The notes beneath the pieces are model-generated. The model had not been told where the DNA came from, did no database searches, and saw only the letters and a list, made by a program, of their open reading frames with translations. This document shows, one piece after another, positions 6,651-6,991 of a DNA stretch of 6,991 nt; position 1 is the stretch's first letter; the number at the start of each line of letters is the position of its first letter. The translations under genes were made by a program, and so were the position numbers. The stretch is from Marinosulfonomonas sp. (GTDB taxonomy: Bacteria; Pseudomonadota; Alphaproteobacteria; Rhodobacterales; Rhodobacteraceae): the NCBI GenBank assembly GCA_022712735.1, contig JAFLKA010000328.1, forward strand, positions 1 to 6,991, written 5' to 3'.

Positions 6651-6991
6651 ATGAGCGATATTTTTACCGGCAAGTTTACCCAGCAGGAACCGATCCCCGA
6701 TGCGGGGATAGAGGCCGCGATGCGGGTGCTGCAACACGGGCGTTTGCACCGCTACAATGTGGCCGAGGGCGAGGTCGGTGAAACCGCATTGCTGGAGCAG
6801 GAATTTGCCGCCGCGATGGGGTCGAAATATGCGCTGGCTGTGGCATCGGGCGGCTATGCAATTGCTTGCGCGATGCGGGCGGTCGGGGTTGTGGCGGGGG
6901 ATGCGGTGTTGACCAATGCGTTCACTCTGGCCCCGGTTCCCGGCGCGATTGCCAGCCTTGGAGCGGTGCCGGTGTTTGTTGGCGTGACCGA
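6651..6991 (+). CDS. DegT/DnrJ/EryC1/StrS-type PLP aminotransferase, N-terminal part (3' end outside window)
   Basis: From the ATG at 6651 the frame is open to the right edge, giving 113 residues of a family that is usually about 370-400 long. The family uses pyridoxal phosphate and often aminates keto-sugars bound to nucleotides for surface polysaccharides or antibiotics, though substrates vary widely. The visible part matches the start of the fold: the opening strand-helix with IPDAGIEAAMRVLQHGRLHRYN (16-36, substrate/PLP entrance), LEQEFAAAMGSKYALAVASGGYAI (48-71, the loop near the PLP phosphate), then VVAGDAVLTNAFTLAPVPGAI (80-100) and AVPVFVGVT (105-113). The catalytic lysine and the rest of the PLP site lie off the edge, so activity cannot be judged. 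It follows the phosphatase gene by 25 bases. Nearby glmU/glmS make UDP-GlcNAc, which would fit an amino-sugar role, but that link is only inference. Confidence 0.88.
   Translation, partial: MSDIFTGKFTQQEPIPDAGIEAAMRVLQHGRLHRYNVAEGEVGETALLEQEFAAAMGSKYALAVASGGYAIACAMRAVGVVAGDAVLTNAFTLAPVPGAIASLGAVPVFVGVT

Overview
The window looks like ordinary chromosome from an alphaproteobacterium, most likely a Rhodobacteraceae (Roseobacter-group) species. The grounds are moderate-to-high GC, protein sequences that read like Roseobacter-group homologues (recalled, not searched), and a glmU/glmS pair with a divergent HAD phosphatase. I see no rRNA, tRNA, CRISPR array, insertion sequence, phage gene or integration scar. 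Both ends cut through genes.

Left part (+ strand, 1-1942): the 3' end of a small protein gene of unknown function, then, after 3 bases, a complete AMP-forming acyl-CoA synthetase. A 45-base convergent gap follows.

Middle (- strand, 5843 down to 1988): a compact three-gene unit, glmU > glmS > AlkD-like gene. GlmS makes glucosamine-6-phosphate from fructose-6-phosphate and glutamine. GlmU acetylates glucosamine-1-phosphate and uridylylates the product to UDP-GlcNAc, the precursor of peptidoglycan and lipid A. GlmM, which links the two, is not in the window. The genes overlap by 1 base (TAATG) and 4 bases (ATGA), so they are almost certainly co-transcribed. glmS has a full-consensus Shine-Dalgarno sequence inside the last codons of glmU. 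The AlkD-like gene has no clear ribosome-binding site and probably depends on coupling to glmS.

Right part (+ strand, 5960-6991): divergent from glmU across a 116-base intergenic region are a HAD-superfamily phosphatase of the phosphoglycolate phosphatase type and, 25 bases later, the N-terminal part of a DegT/DnrJ/EryC1/StrS-type PLP aminotransferase that leaves the window.

I found no convincing new biological system. The points most worth a second look are an AlkD-like protein that appears to lack both active-site tryptophans while keeping the catalytic aspartate and arginine, its translational coupling to glmS, and a short leader before the phosphatase gene with two mutually exclusive hairpin pairings.
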